From: Notamacropus eugenii | Lineage: Eukaryota > Chordata > Mammalia > Diprotodontia > Macropodidae | Assembly: GCF_028372415.1 (NCBI RefSeq) | Contig: NC_092876.1 | Location: 59,296,385 to 59,360,384 of the forward strand | Reading direction: 5' to 3' | DNA: 64,000 bases | Shown here: positions 34,330-46,454 of the stretch, piece by piece | Layout: each line of letters opens with the position of its first letter | Position numbering within the stretch: the first letter of the stretch is position 1 | Translations under genes and position numbers: made by a program | Notes under the pieces: model-generated | Told to the model about the DNA's origin: nothing | The model's database searches: none | Seen by the model: the letters and a program-made list of their open reading frames with translations, nothing else

Positions 34330-34675
34330 TAACAAATGAACATACACATATATGTTATGTATCTTATATAATATATAACAGGTATGTTCATATGTTTGTG
34401 GTATAGTTCCCTAGAACACATAAATGTGTGTCATATAATATATATTTATATAACATATGTTACAGCCCCTTGGAACACACAAAGACACAAATGTGTTTAT
34501 TTTTATATATAGATATGTATATGTTTGTGTGTGTATATTTCCTATGGTAGGGTTCTCCATAGACTCCCACAGTAATTCATATGTGTGTATATGTGTCTCT
34601 CTGTGTGTATATATGTATATATACATATATGCCCATATACACATATGTAGATATAAAGATATATCTAGATCAGAA
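34330..34675. repeat. AT-rich cryptic microsatellite
   Basis: Dense tatgtatata/acatatatg words. Frames on both strands here are repeat artefacts. Confidence 0.8.
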
Positions 34676-35270
34676 GTAGAAATATATCTCCCTAAGCTAG
34701 GGATGCATTCTCCTCTATACCTCTTCTGTGCCTGGGGAGACTAGGCACGATTGTAAAGTGGTTGTTACAAAGCATTTGCCCCACCAAGTTCAATTCTGAT
34801 TATAGCAGGGTCAATGAAAGAGGATGCTTCCTTGTTTACTGAAACCAGCTTCTTGTGCTGAGCCACTGTTGGGCTAGGTAATCAGGTTATTTGGGTCCTC
34901 ATTCTTCACTAGGCTTGCAAGTGTCTTATCTCTAGACACTTGGTATCCTCTCCACCTCTGGAGGCTCACAAGCCTGCAGTCTAATTCATTCTGTCTCCAA
35001 TACTCCTTTGCCTAAAGCAGGAAGAACTAAACATTACAGAAATGAAAGCAACAGAAGAAACATGGTTTCATCTAAACTCCAGGTAGGGGGATATAGACCA
35101 CTGACTCTCTCTCTACCTGGAGGCTTACAGCAGACCTTGGCTCCTCATTAAATGTACCCAGGCAGGAAAAAGTAGAGTTGACCCTATGAAAGTCTTTTGA
35201 ATGCACTTCTAGTTTCTTCTCAGTAGTCAATCAAAAAGGAAAGAAGGGGAAACATCATAGAAGAAGAGAA
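34676..35270. other. No gene recognised
   Basis: Unclassified sequence. Confidence 0.35.
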
Positions 35271-35274
35271 AATT

Positions 35275-35470
35275 AACAACTAAGAAGATCATATATTTAG
35301 AGGCAGAAGAGAATATAAATGTCAACTAGTCCTTCACTTTCATTTTATTGATGTGAAAACAGAGTCTTAGAAAGGTGAAATGACTTGCCAATCTCCACAC
35401 AAACAGGGACAAGGTTAGGATTTGAATCTATGATCTCTTATTCTAAATCCAGTATTCTATGGCATCATAG
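35275..35470 (-). mobile_element. MIR variant with CR1-like tail, antisense
   Basis: agatcatatatttagaggcaga, tgatgtgaaaacagagtctt, gtgaaatgacttgccaa and ggatttgaatctatgatc run in MIR order. Confidence 0.7.
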
Positions 35471-35479
35471 AAAAGGCTT

Positions 35480-36035
35480 ATCCTGGAAGCAGCTCATGAG
35501 CTGAGCCTTAAGGGAAGTGAGGCATGCTAATAGCTGGAGGGGAAAAGGAATATGGGAGACAATCTTTGTAAAGACATGGGAGTGGGAGATGGCATGTCAA
35601 GAGCGAGAAACATCAGATAAACCAATTTGGTAAAGGCGTAGAGTGGGCAAGGGAATTATGTATAATAATCCTGAAAAGGTGGGTTGAAGTCAGATTTGGA
35701 AAGACTTTAAAGACCATTCTGAGCAATCTGTGTTTTATCTTAGAATCAGTAGAGTTATTGGAGATTCTTCTGTAGGCAAGTGACGTAGCCAGATGTGCAT
35801 TTTAGGAGGATTTTTTTTAAGTTTGTAGAAAATGGATCAGGAAGTGAAGGGACTGGAAACTGGAAGTCCAACTAAGAGACAATAGTCTAAGGAGGAGGTG
35901 ACGAAGTCTTGAACTTGGGTAGTAGCCATGTGAGTGGAGAGAAATAGATGGATGTGAGAGATATTTTGGAGATAGAATTGACAAAATGTGACAACTGATT
36001 GGATGGGAGTGGTGATGAGGAAGAGGGAAGGATCA
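35480..36035 (-). mobile_element. L2 ORF2 fragment
   Basis: Antisense L2: gagctgagccttaagggaag, gacatgggagtgggagat, atcagtagagttattggag, gtgacgtagccagatg and atggatgtgagagatatttt. Confidence 0.85.
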
Positions 36036-36394
36036 AAGCAGTACCATTTTCCAGAGACTCAACATGGTAAGAAGGTGAATAACAAAGATGGACTCTCATG
36101 AATATGCATTCCATCATCGCCACAAGGAATCCTGGACAACTCTGGACATGGTGAATATAGAGCGACATGAGATTTCAAAACAAACACCTTTGGACTTCTC
36201 TTGGTGCTGGTCTTGTGATTTACACATCATAGTCCTCTGGGGAGCCAGAGGTTATAAGGTGCAGGTCAGTGTACATGGGCATTACTGCCCTCTGCTGGAA
36301 GGATTGCTCAAGGCCCTTATTTGCTCTAGGAATTAGAAGGACCAACAAATTCATGCTTTAGGAACGGGGAGAACTGAGAAACTCCCTTTTCAGT
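36036..36394. other. No gene recognised
   Basis: Unclassified sequence. Confidence 0.35.
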
Positions 36395-36605
36395 CACCCC
36401 TTTACTGTTGGGTAAAAACAGAAGGACATGGGATCACAGACTTAGTGCTGGAAGGAACTTCAAAGGTTATCTAGTCAAAGATTTGGTCCAACCTCTTCAT
36501 TTTATGAATGAGAAACTGAAACCAAGAGATATTAAATGACTTACCCAGGATCACACAGCTACTAAATTTGTTGGGGAGAGATTTAATCTGGGAGATAGAA
36601 CATCT
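36395..36605 (-). mobile_element. MIR variant with CR1-like tail, antisense
   Basis: gggatcacagacttagtgctgg...aacttcaaaggttatctag is the reversed tail. It is followed by tcattttatgaatgagaaac and acttacccaggatcacacagc. Confidence 0.85.
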
Positions 36606-37685
36606 CATGTGAGGAACAGAAAGGGGACCAGTGTCTCTGTATCACACGGTACTGATCAGGGGGAGGTATAAGGTACAAGAAGACTAGAAAGGTTCAGCTT
36701 ATGAAGGGCTGTGAATACAAAATGGAGTATTTGATATTTCATCTATGTGATAGGTGGGAGGGAGCTTATTTTTTGCAGTTAATAGTATTTTATTTTTTTC
36801 AATTACATGTGAAAATAGTTTTCAGCATTCATTTTTGTAAGATTTTAAGTTCCAAATTTTTCTCCCTCCCCAAGACAGCAAACAATCTCATTTGGGTTAT
36901 ACATGTACAATCAGGTTAAACATATTTCCACATTAGCCTTGCTGTGAAAAAGTAATCAGAATAAAAGGGAAAAACCATGAGAAAGAAAAAAAGTGAAAAT
37001 ACCATGCTTCAATCTGCATTCAGACTCCATAGTTCTTTCTTCGGATGTGGATATTGCTTTGCATCGTAAGTCTTTTAGAATTGTCTTGGAGCTAAGTCTA
37101 TCATAGTTGATCAGGTTATAAGGAGTTTATTGGAGTAAAGGGCTGGCATAGTTAGACCTGAGATTTGGAAAGACCATTTTGACTGAGTGGAGGAAGGACT
37201 GGAGTGGGGAGAGACTTGAGGCAGAGAGACCAAACAGTAAGCTATTGCAATGATCCTGGTGTGAGACGATGAGTTTCTGCACCAAGAGGCGGCATCAGGG
37301 AAGAGAAGGAAGCGTAAGTGAGAGATGTTGCAAAGAAGATCGGCTTTGGCAACAACTTAAATAAAGGGGATGAGAGTCAAGGATGGAGCTAGGTTGTGGG
37401 CTTGGGTGACTGGAAAGATGGTAGTGCCTTCAAGAGTAATAGGGAAGTAAGAAAGAGGGGAAGGTTTGGAAGGAAAGATAATAAGATCAGTTTTGGACTA
37501 CTGACTTTAAGGTGGTCATGGGACATCCAGTTGGAAAAGTCTAATAGGAAGTTGGAGATGAGAGACTAGAGCTATTTGCAGAGGTTAAGTATAGATAAAA
37601 AGATTTGAGAGTTATTAACATAGAGATGATAATTGAATCCCGAAGAGCTAATGAGATCACTATGTGAAATATGAAGCACTCCAAT
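36606..37685 (-). mobile_element. L2 ORF2 fragment, interrupted
   Basis: Antisense L2 before (aggtacaagaagactagaaagg...atgaagggctgtgaataca) and after (gagtttattggagtaaaggg...gtggggagagacttgaggc...agctattgcaatgatcctgg) an inserted L1 3' UTR at about 36775-37095. Confidence 0.85.
36775..37095 (-). mobile_element. L1 3' UTR insertion
   Basis: Antisense L1 3' end: ttttcaattacatgtgaaaatag, aagttccaaatttttctccctc, gacagcaaacaatctcat and ccatagttctttcttcggatg. It matches 63270-64000. Confidence 0.8.
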
Positions 37686-37867
37686 AGGAGCTCATGATCT
37701 ATTGTTATCTATCATTAGAAACCCCCCTTTCCCAACTTCCCAGGGCTACCCCCATAGCTTTGAGGGCTTCTGTTGTATCAGTGTTTTGGGGACCTAAATT
37801 GTCAATGAAAGCAGGAGTGGGATAATAACTCCAGAGGGCATATCTGCTATGCTAGTTAGAAAACTAT

Positions 37868-38310
37868 TGGTTGGTTTGGTTGGTTGGTTGGTTGTTGTCC
37901 TTCATTCTTGAAGAGGACCAAAATGACATCACCATGATAAAGTGAGGTTTCAGTGTGTACGACTGTGGCTGATCAGACCAATAGGAGCTTGGAATGCTCT
38001 ACCACAGATTGGGTACAGATAGTCCGTGTGAACATTTGGGGTTCGTTACTTCAAATTTGCACATCTTATGTTTACTTTGTGCTATTTCAATTCTGCTTTG
38101 CACACAGAGCACAGCACCTTTTCTGAAGTGGGCACACCATGCTGAATGGTCCTGTGCCAGTGTCTCCCATATCCAGCAATCAAATCCAAAGTTCTTGAGA
38201 GACACCTTGAGAATGTCCTTGTATCGCTTCTTCTATCCACCATGTGATTGCCTTCCCCATGCGAGTTCTCCATGAAATATTTTGTAAAACTCAGAACATT
38301 TGTTCTTCTC
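37868..38310 (-). mobile_element. Non-LTR LINE C-terminus and 3' tail
   Basis: On the minus strand a 68-codon frame reads MSLKNFGFDCWIWETLAQDH after an upstream KKRYKDILK, a typical C-terminal segment of RTE/CR1/L2-like RT proteins. The 3' end, GATGTCATTTTGGTCCTCTT...GAAGGACAACAACC, then ends in an (AACC)n tail. That 3' end matches the tail of the SINEs at 7581 and 53535, which suggests this LINE family mobilised those SINEs. Confidence 0.65.
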
Positions 38311-38479
38311 TAATCCTGCAGTATCTATGCCATTTTCAATGATCTTTTGAAGATTACTAAGTGATTTAGAAATCCCTTCTGGCAATTCTTTCAGCATTCA
38401 GGGATGTATTTCCTCCAGGACTGGTGATTTAATGTCATCATTGGGGTTTAGGTGTGCTCTTCTTATATCTACTTTTTTT

Positions 38480-39637
38480 TGTATTAGATATTTTACATTT
38501 TCTTCTATCTTTTCATTCTTTAGATTATGTTGACTGATTCTTGATGTCTCATAGAGTCATTAGCTTCTACTTGCCCGATTTGAATTTTTATCAAATTGTT
38601 CTCTTCGGTTAACTTTTGCATCTCCTTCTCTATCTGTCTAATTGTTCCTATTAAGGAATTATTTTCTCTAGGTAGGTTTTGTACTTCCTTTTCCATTTGT
38701 CCAATTTTCCTTTTAAATTCTTCTGTGATTTCTTTTTTCATATTTTTAAAATCTTTGGCCAGTTTTTCTTATATTTCTCTAATTTGGCTTTTAAAATCCT
38801 TTCTAAGCTCTTCCAAGAATGCTCTTTGGGCTTAAGACCAGTTCATATTCCCTTCTGAAGTTTCAGATAGGAGTACAGTCTCAATGCCATCCTCTTTGGT
38901 ATTTGAGTTTTGGGCTTTGACCCCATAGAAAGATTCTATGGTCTTTTCTTTTCTGCTTTGCTTCTTACTCATGATGATCACCCTTTTCTTGATTTTTAGA
39001 GTAGATCTCTGCTTCTGGGGCACAGGGGGGCTCTGTTCCACAATTTTTATGGCTAGAACTTGAGGCTTTGTGTGTTGTGGCCTCTGGTTATTTCAGCTAG
39101 AAGCTAAAATGCTGCAGCTTACCTGGTGCTGAGCTGGCTGATGCTGGAAAGCAGAGGCCAGATGAAGTCCTTCTGGGTTTCCCTGAGTTACCCTGGAGCT
39201 AGCTGCATTAAGTGTGGGGGAAGGGTGGTCTGGCCGCAGGAGGTCTCCTCTGCTGAGCTAGAGCATAGGCAAGCTCAGAAGTTGGTGAACTCATCTGGGC
39301 TAGTGTCTTCTCCATGCCCCTGGGGTGCTGAGGAATACCTGGGATCTTAGTGTTGGCAGTTGTGGGCTCGACCCTACTGGGGCTCAAAATCTCCTCCTGG
39401 TTTCTTGAGGTGGAGCTGTCTGGGACAGTTCCAGTCCTGCACTGGTCCCCTTCAGCCACAGCAAGAGGGACCCTCTGTATCAATTTTCTTAGCCTTGAGG
39501 GCTGAGACTGTTTACCCCTTTGGTTGATCCTACTGTTCCAGGATTTTTCCTGGGGAAATATTCTCTGGGCTCTTCAAGGTCAACAAGGGAAGGGAGATAG
39601 CAATTACCAATCACTCTGCCATCCTGGCTTCTGGAAG
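38480..39637 (-). mobile_element. L1 5' part: 5' UTR and ORF1 start
   Basis: The 5' end on the minus strand is GCCAGGATGGCAGAGTG (39633-39617), like the L1 starts at 45656 and 49748. ORF1 begins MSKKQSRKEKTIESFYGVKA (38973) and is interrupted by a TAA at about 38834. The coiled-coil part (IGQMEKEVQNLPRENNSL) is open at 38741-38520. The sequence differs from copies A-C, so it is another L1 subfamily. Confidence 0.8.
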
Positions 39638-40126
39638 TTCAAGTAGGTGATTTATAAACATTTAATCTGCTGACGTATTCTCAGGAGCAGCTGCTGCAAT
39701 TATCTGGTTCTGAGCTTCTGCGCTTCTCTCTCCCTCAGTTCCAGTGGACTCCTCCCTTGAGATGATATATTTGAGAATCCCCAGTACATCACAGTTTCAG
39801 ATCACCTGGGACTTCCTGCTCAGCCCTGCCATGGCCGGGACTGGGCTGGTTCAGCCTGTGCACACTGTGCTCCTCCAACCTGTGCAACAGATCCTTCCCA
39901 TCCTATATTTACTTTCTTATGAAGCAACTCTCAATTAGTTCCTTATTTTTCCTTTTTTTCAGTACAAAAATCATCCTCTTGGCTAAGAAAATAGAAGCAA
40001 AATAAATGTTGAAAAGTTCTGTCTCTCTCCATGATTCATTATCATCCCATTTTCCTAAGTAGTGGCAATATCCTTTCTTTGATTCTACTCTTTCTCCTAA
40101 CATAGCTTTAAAAATCTATAGTTCTT
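39638..40126. other. Unclassified host sequence of an L1 insertion
   Basis: No gene recognised. The segment 39930-40126 continues at 40681 on the other side of the inserted L1. Confidence 0.4.
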
Positions 40127-40680
40127 AGAAACTGAGGGGATACCCATCAATTTGGGAATGGCTGATGAATATAATGAAATACCATTATGCTATAAGAAAC
40201 GATGAGCTGATAGACTTCAGAAAAACCTAGAAAGACTTATGTGAACTGATGCTGAGTGAGGGAAATAGAACCAGGAGAAGACTGTACATGGTTACAGTCA
40301 CTTTGCTCGATGATTAACTTTGATAGACTTGGCTCTTGCCAGCAATGCAAGGTTCTAAGACAACTCCAAAAGGTTCATGATGGAAAATATTATCCACATC
40401 CAAAGAATTACAGAGGTTGAGTGCAGACCTAAGTATACCATTTGCTCTCTCTTTTTTGTTTTGTTTTGTTTTTTTCTTGTGGTTCATTCCATTGGTTATA
40501 ATTCTTTTTTGCAACATGACTAATGTGAAAATATGTTTAATGTGAATGTATATGTAGAGACTATAACAGATTGCATGCTATCTTGGGGAGGGGGGAGGAA
40601 AAGGAGGGGGAGAAAATTTGGAACTCAAAAGCTTGTGGAACTGACTGCTGTAAACTAAAATAAATAAATAAATAATTTTT
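40127..40680 (+). mobile_element. 5'-truncated L1 3' end with perfect TSD
   Basis: It starts at cccatcaatttgggaatggc, runs through the L1 3' UTR (gaactcaaaagcttgtgg) and ends in (aaat)n. The TSD aaaatctatagttctt is identical over 16 bp at 40111-40126 and 40681-40696. Confidence 0.93.
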
Positions 40681-40696
40681 AAAATCTATAGTTCTT

Positions 40697-41285
40697 TTAG
40701 TTTTCTTAAGCTTTCCCCATCAACCTCAATTCACTGGAGCTTTAGCGCTTCTCACAATATTCTTACAGGATAGTGCCACATTTTTTGTATTCACCTTCTG
40801 CTGCCTATCCTTGCACCTAATTATATCTGTAAGGGTGATTTTAAAATTTGAGTTAATCACTGACTTCCTTGTCAATTCACATCAATCTCTTCTTCTCCCC
40901 ATTAGAATTGCTTACCTTTGTGTCTTCAGAATTTCAAACGTTAAGCTTCTCACCTCTTTCCAATTAAGTTGCCTTGTAGAATTTTAATCTACCGGATCCT
41001 ATGCATTTTATCTCTGCGCCCTTTGAGATCTGTCTCCCCAAATCTAGGGCACTAAACTATGCTTGAATTTTATCTCTTTCTCCATAAAAAAAATTCTAGT
41101 ATGAACAACTTCCCTTCAAGGGCTCCATAATTTCCACCCCTATTGGTAAAATTCCACCTTTATTTGGGTTGGTAAAATTTCCATTCTTGATGGTAAAAAT
41201 AGATTCAGAAAAATAATTACCCCTTATTCATTTGTTTAACTTTTGAAGTATGAATATAAACTTCCTGAGAGCAAGATTGTTACTA
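40697..41285. other. Unclassified sequence
   Basis: T-rich old-repeat-like sequence, continuing 39930-40126. No gene seen. Confidence 0.35.
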
Positions 41286-42510
41286 ATTTTTTAAATTTAA
41301 TTTTTTAATGAGCAAAATTTCTCTCCCTCCTGCCTTCCTCCCATGTTGAAAAAGGAAAACAAAACCTTTGTAATATATATGAATAGTCAAGCAAAAAAAA
41401 AAATTCTACACTGGACATGTCCAAAAACTAGGTTTCACTATGCATTCTGAGTCTATCACCTCTTTCAGGATTTAGGTAGCAGATTTCATCATGAATTATT
41501 TGATTTCCAAAGGATTTCAACACTTGATTGTTGTTTTGATTGGTGCTCTTAAGTTTTTCAAAGTACTCTTTATAATGTTGTTGCTACTGCACAAATTGTT
41601 CTGGTTCTGCTCATATCACTTGACATTAGTTTGTAGAATTCTTTTCAGATTTCTCTAAAACTGTCTCCTTTATTCCTTACAGCACAATAATCATCCGTAA
41701 TATTCATATACTATATTTATTTAACCATTTCCCAGTTGAAGGTGGGTGCTTCCTTAGTTCCCAATTCTTTGTCACTACAAAAAGATGTACTCTAAAGATT
41801 TTTGAATATAAGTCCTTCTTATTTGGTTTCTTGGAGATATAGGCTTATTAATGTTTTCTGAATGGCTGGATTGGAATAATGCACACTTGTACCAACAGTA
41901 CATTAATGTACCTGTTTTCCTACAGCCCCTCCAACATTTGTCATTTTCCTTTCCTGACATTTTGCCAACCTGACGGGTTGGAGGTGAAATCTCAGAATTG
42001 CCTTAATGTGCATATGACTGTGGAAAATTTGGATTTCTTCTTATGAAAACTGTGTGATCATGTTGTTTGGAACATTTATCAATTGGCAAGTGTCTGTTAT
42101 TTTTATAAATTTGAATCAGTTCCCTATATGTTTTAGAATGAGAATTTTATCAGAGAAACTTTCTGTAAAGATTCCACACACACCCCCACTCCCTGCTTAC
42201 CTGCTTCTCTTTTAATTTTAGTTTTATCAGTTTTGTTCTGCAAAATTTTTTTAATCTCATAGAATAGTGTCCATTTTATATTTTATATACATATTTTATA
42301 TTTTTTTCTCTGTCCTTTGTTTTGTCATGAGCTTTCCCCCTATCCATGGATAAAAAAAGTAATTTCTTCCCTGCTCTTCCTATGTGTTTTTGATAGCACT
42401 CTTTGCAACTAAGTTGTGTATTCATTTGGAGTCCTTTGCAGCATATAGTATGAGATGTTGGTCCATAACTATTTTTTTCCAGATTGCTTTGCAATTTTCC
42501 CAACAATTCT
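41286..42510 (-). mobile_element. L1 ORF2 C-terminal part, antisense
   Basis: Characteristic antisense L1 sequence: accatttcccagttgaagg, gttcccaattctttgtcact, cctccaacatttgtcattttc and catttatcaattggcaagtg. It is continued by 45673-46450 after the insertion of copy C. Confidence 0.88.
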
Positions 42511-43319
42511 TTTTTTTAAAATTTATTTATTTAACTTTTAACATTCATTTTCACAAAATTTTGGGTTCCGAATTTTCTCCCCATTTCTCCCCTCCCCCAC
42601 CCCAAAACGCCAAGCATTCTAATTGCCCCTATCACCAATCTGCCCTCTCTTCTATCATCCCTCCCTTCCCTTGTCCCCATCTTTTCTTTTGTCTTGTAGG
42701 GCCAGATAACTTTCTATACTCCATTACCTGTATTTCTTATTTCCTAGTAGCAAGAACAGTATTCAACAGTTGTTCCTAAAACTTTGAGTTCCAACTTCTC
42801 TTCATCCCCCCCTCCCCACCCATTCCCTTTGGGAAGGCAAGCATATCTGTGTAGTTTTACAAATGACTTCCATAATAGTCATGTTGTGTAAGACTAGCTA
42901 TATTTCCCTCCATCCTATACTGCCCCCCATTGCTTTTATTCTCTCTTTTGATGCTGTCCCTCCCCAAGAGTGCTGACTTTAAATTGCTCCCTCCTCCTAT
43001 TGTCCTCCCTTCCATCATCCCCCCCACCCTGCTTATCCCCTTCTCCCCCACTTTCCTGTATTGTAAGATAGGTTTTCATACCAAAATGAGTATGCATTTT
43101 ATTCCTTCCTTTAGTTGAATGTGATGAGTAAACTTCATATTTTTCTCTCACCTCCCCTCTTTTTCCCTCCACTAAAAAGTCTTTTGCTTGCCTCTTTTAT
43201 GAGAGATAATTTGTCCCATTCCATTTCTCCCTTTCTCCTCCCAATATATTTCTCTCTCTCTGCTTAATTTCATTTTTTAAGATGTGATCCCATCCTATTC
43301 AATTCACTCTGTGCTCTCT

Positions 43320-43376
43320 GTCTCTGTATGTGTGTGTGCGTGCATGCATGTGTGTGTGTGTGTGTGTGTGTGTGTA
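43320..43376. repeat. (TG)n microsatellite
   Basis: tgtgtgtgcgtgcatgcatg, then a tgtgtg run, within copy C. Confidence 0.9.
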
Positions 43377-43870
43377 ATCCCACCAAATACCCAGATACTG
43401 AAAAGTTTCAAGAGTTACAAATATTGTCTTTCCATGTAGGAATGTAAACAGTTCAACTTTAGTAAGTCCCTTATGACTTCTCTTTGCTGTTTATCCTTTC
43501 ATGCTTCTCTTCATTCTTGTGTTTGAAAGTCAAATTTTCTTTTCAGCTCTGGTCTTTTCATCAAGAATGCTTGAAAATCCTCAGTTTCATTGAAAGACCA
43601 TTTTTTCCCCTGAAGTATTCTACTCAGTTTTGCTGGGTAGGTGATTCTTGGTTTTAGTCCTAGTTTTTTTAAGATACGATCCCATCCTGTGCTCTCTGTC
43701 TGTCTCTGTCTCTCTCTGTGTGTGAGTTTGTGTGTGTGTGTGTGTAATCCCACCAACGACCCAGATACTGAAAAAAGTTTCAAGAGTTACAAATATTGTC
43801 TTTCCATGTAGGAATGTAAACAGATCAAATTTATTAAGTCCCTTATGACTTCTCTTTGCTGTTTACCCTT

Positions 43871-44982
43871 TCATGCTTCTCTTGATTCTTGTGTTTGAAG
43901 GTCAAATTTTCTTTTCAGCTCTGGTCTTTTCATCAAAAATGCTTGAAAGTCCTCAGTTTCATTGAAAGACCATTTTTTGCCCTGAAGTATTCTACTCAGT
44001 TTTTCTGGGTAGGTGATTCTTGGTTTTAGTTCCAGTTCCTTTGACTTCTGGAATATCATATTCCACGCCCTTTGATCCCTTAATGTAGAAGCTGCTAGAT
44101 CTTGTGTTATCCTGATTGTATTCCCACAATACTTGAATTGTTTCTTTCTAGCTGCTTGCAATATTTTCTCCTTGACCTGGGAAGTCTGGAATTTGGCCAC
44201 AATATTCCTAAGAGTTTCTCTTTTCGGATATCTTTCAGGAGGTGATCAGTGGATTCTTTCAATACTTATTTTGCCCTCTGGTTCTAGAATATCAGGGCAG
44301 TTTTCCTTGATAATTTCATGAAAGATGATGTCTAGGCTCTTTTTTTGATCATGGCTTTCAGGTAGTCCCATAATTTTTAAATTGTCTCTCCTGGATCTAT
44401 TTTCCAGGTCAGTTATTTTTCCAATGAGATATTTCACATTATTTTCCATTTTTTCATTCTTTTGGTTTTGTTTTGTAATTTCTTGGTTTCTCATAAAGTC
44501 ATCAGCCTCCATCTGTTCCATTCTAATTTTTAAAGAACTATTTTCTTCAATGAACTTTTGAACCTCCTTTTCCATTTGGCTAATTCTGCTTTTGAAAGCA
44601 TTCTTCTCCTCATTGCTTTTTGAACCTCTTTTGCCAATTGAGTTAGCCTATTTTTCAAGGTATTATTTTCTTCAGCATTTTTTTGGGTCTCCTTTAGCAA
44701 GTTGTTGACCTGCTTTTCATGCTTTTCTTGCATCTCTCTCATTTCTCTTCCCAGTTTTTCCTCCATATCTCTAACTTGATTTTCAAAATCCTTTTTGAGC
44801 TCTTCCATGGCCTGAGCCCATTGAATATTTATTTTGGATGTTTGGAATACAGAAGCCTTGACTTTTGTGTCTTTCCCTGATGGTAAGCATTGTTCTTCCT
44901 CATCTGAAAGGATGGGAGGAGATATCTGTTCACCAAGAAAGTAACCTTCTGTGGTCTTATTTTTTTTCCCTTTTCTGGGCAT
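43871..44982 (-). pseudogene. L1 ORF1 of copy C, frameshifted
   Basis: It starts MPRKGKKNKTTEGYFLGEQI at 44982 and has a long coiled coil (QAMEELKKDFENQVRDMEEK). A frameshift near 44600 leads to 44575-44246 (MEKEVQKFIEENSSLKIRME), which contains the RRM-start NLKIMGLPES. The C-terminal domain continues at 44200-43871 (ITYPEKLSRILQGKKWSFNE). A second C-terminus lies at 43783-43511 from the internal duplication. Two frameshifts or stops make it non-functional, but it is the best-preserved ORF1 here. Confidence 0.9.
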
Positions 44983-45672
44983 TTTCCCAGCCAGTTACTT
45001 GACCTCTGAGTTTCCTCTCCACACCCATCTGGCTTCCAGATCCACCCAGCTAGTGCTTGGGGGCTGAGATTCAAATGCTGCTTCCCAGCCTCAGGGCTTT
45101 TCACAGAGGCCTGGCTGCTATTCAGTGTGAGATTAAGTTCGGGTGCTCAGGTCAGGGCAGGGCCGCCTCTCAGGCTCAGTTCCCTCAGGGGGTTTATGGG
45201 GAGACCTTCAACAATGGATCCAGGATCCTGCCTGCTTTGGGAGCCCTTGTCTGCTGCTGCCTCCACTGCTGCCTCCTGAGGGGGCCTGAGTTATGGGGAC
45301 ACACCACTCCCCTCTCTGGGTGAGCCAAAAAGACTCTCTCACTGACCTTTGGCGCCTGTGGGTGGAGAGACCTGTGTGGCCATTGGAGATTCTGTCCTTG
45401 AAGCCTGCTTGGATCTGCTCCTCTCAGTGCCACGTGGCCAAAGCAGGGCTGGGCTCCGCTCTGGGTCCGGTGTGCAATGGACCTTTTGGGTCAGTTTTTC
45501 AGGTCTCTTTGGAACAGAAACCTCCTCTGCTCCATTGTTCTGTGACTTCTGCTGCTCCAGATTTTGTTGGGAGTTCTTCTTTACTGGTATTTTATGGGCT
45601 GTGGGTTAGGAGCTAGCATATGTGAATCTTTCTACTCTGCCATCTTGGCTCCTCCCTTTTCCCAACAATTCT

Positions 45673-46450
45673 TGTCAAATAATGAATTCATGTCCCAAAA
45701 CCTGAGCTCTTAAGATTTATCAAAAATTGGCTATTATGTTCATTTGGTTCTGTTTATCGTACACTTAATTTTTTGATTGACTTTTCTATTTCTTAACCAA
45801 TACAAAATCATTTTGATGATTTATAGCATGATTTGAGATTTGGTGTTGCTAGGTTTTCTCTCTTCACATTTTTTTCATTAATTCTTATGATAGTCTTGAC
45901 CTTTTCTTCCTCTGTATGAATTTTGCTATTTTTTCTAACTCTAACTCTATTCTTTGGTATAGTTTGATTGACGCTGAATAAGTAAATTAATTTGTGTAGC
46001 ATTGTCATTTTTTATTATATTGCCTCAGGCTATGCATGTGCAATTTATATTTCTCCAGTTACTTAGATCTGTCTTTATTTGTGTAAAGAAGATTTGTAGT
46101 TGTATTGATATGTTTCCTGTGTGTGTCATGATATGTAGACTAATATTTTACACAATCTATAGTTATTTAAATAGAATTCCTCTATCTTTTCCTCTTTGGT
46201 TTTGTTTGGTAATATCCAGAAATACCCATTATTTGTATGGATTTATTTTAAATTTTGCAATTTTGCTGAAGTTGATCTCTCTTTTTTACTTTCAGGATTT
46301 CTATTCTGGTGTTAAATTGACTTTTAAAAAGAGTTGTTTTTCTAGATTTTATTGTTGTGTGCCCAGTTTGTTAAGATGTTCTTTCTCTCTTTTACTGATG
46401 AAAGTTTTTAGAGCTAAAAAATTTCTCCTAAGGACTGCTTTGGTAGCATC
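45673..46450 (-). mobile_element. L1 ORF2 middle part, antisense
   Basis: Continuation of 41286-42510 beyond copy C: atttcttaaccaatacaaaat, gtttgattgacgctgaataag, ttagatctgtctttatttgtg and tgcaattttgctgaagttg. Confidence 0.88.
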
Positions 46451-46454
46451 CCTC

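Larger units (their letters stand above)
42511..45656 (-). mobile_element. ORF2-less L1 (HAL1-like), copy C, full length
   Basis: The TSD ttttcccaacaattct is identical over 16 bp at 42495-42510 and 45657-45672. The minus-strand 5' end is AGGAGCCAAGATGGCAGAGT. Order: 5' UTR (45656-44983), ORF1, 3' UTR, A/T-rich tail. No ORF2 sequence lies between ORF1 and the 3' UTR. The copy carries an internal tandem duplication of about 370-390 bp (43279-43670 and 43671-44040) covering the ORF1 C-terminus and the start of the 3' UTR. It inserted into an older L1 ORF2. Confidence 0.95.

Noticed and set aside
33944..34339. 131-codon frame with a signal-peptide-like start
   Set aside because: The 3' part is an L2 tail, no domain or cysteine pattern is recognisable, and no exon signals support it.
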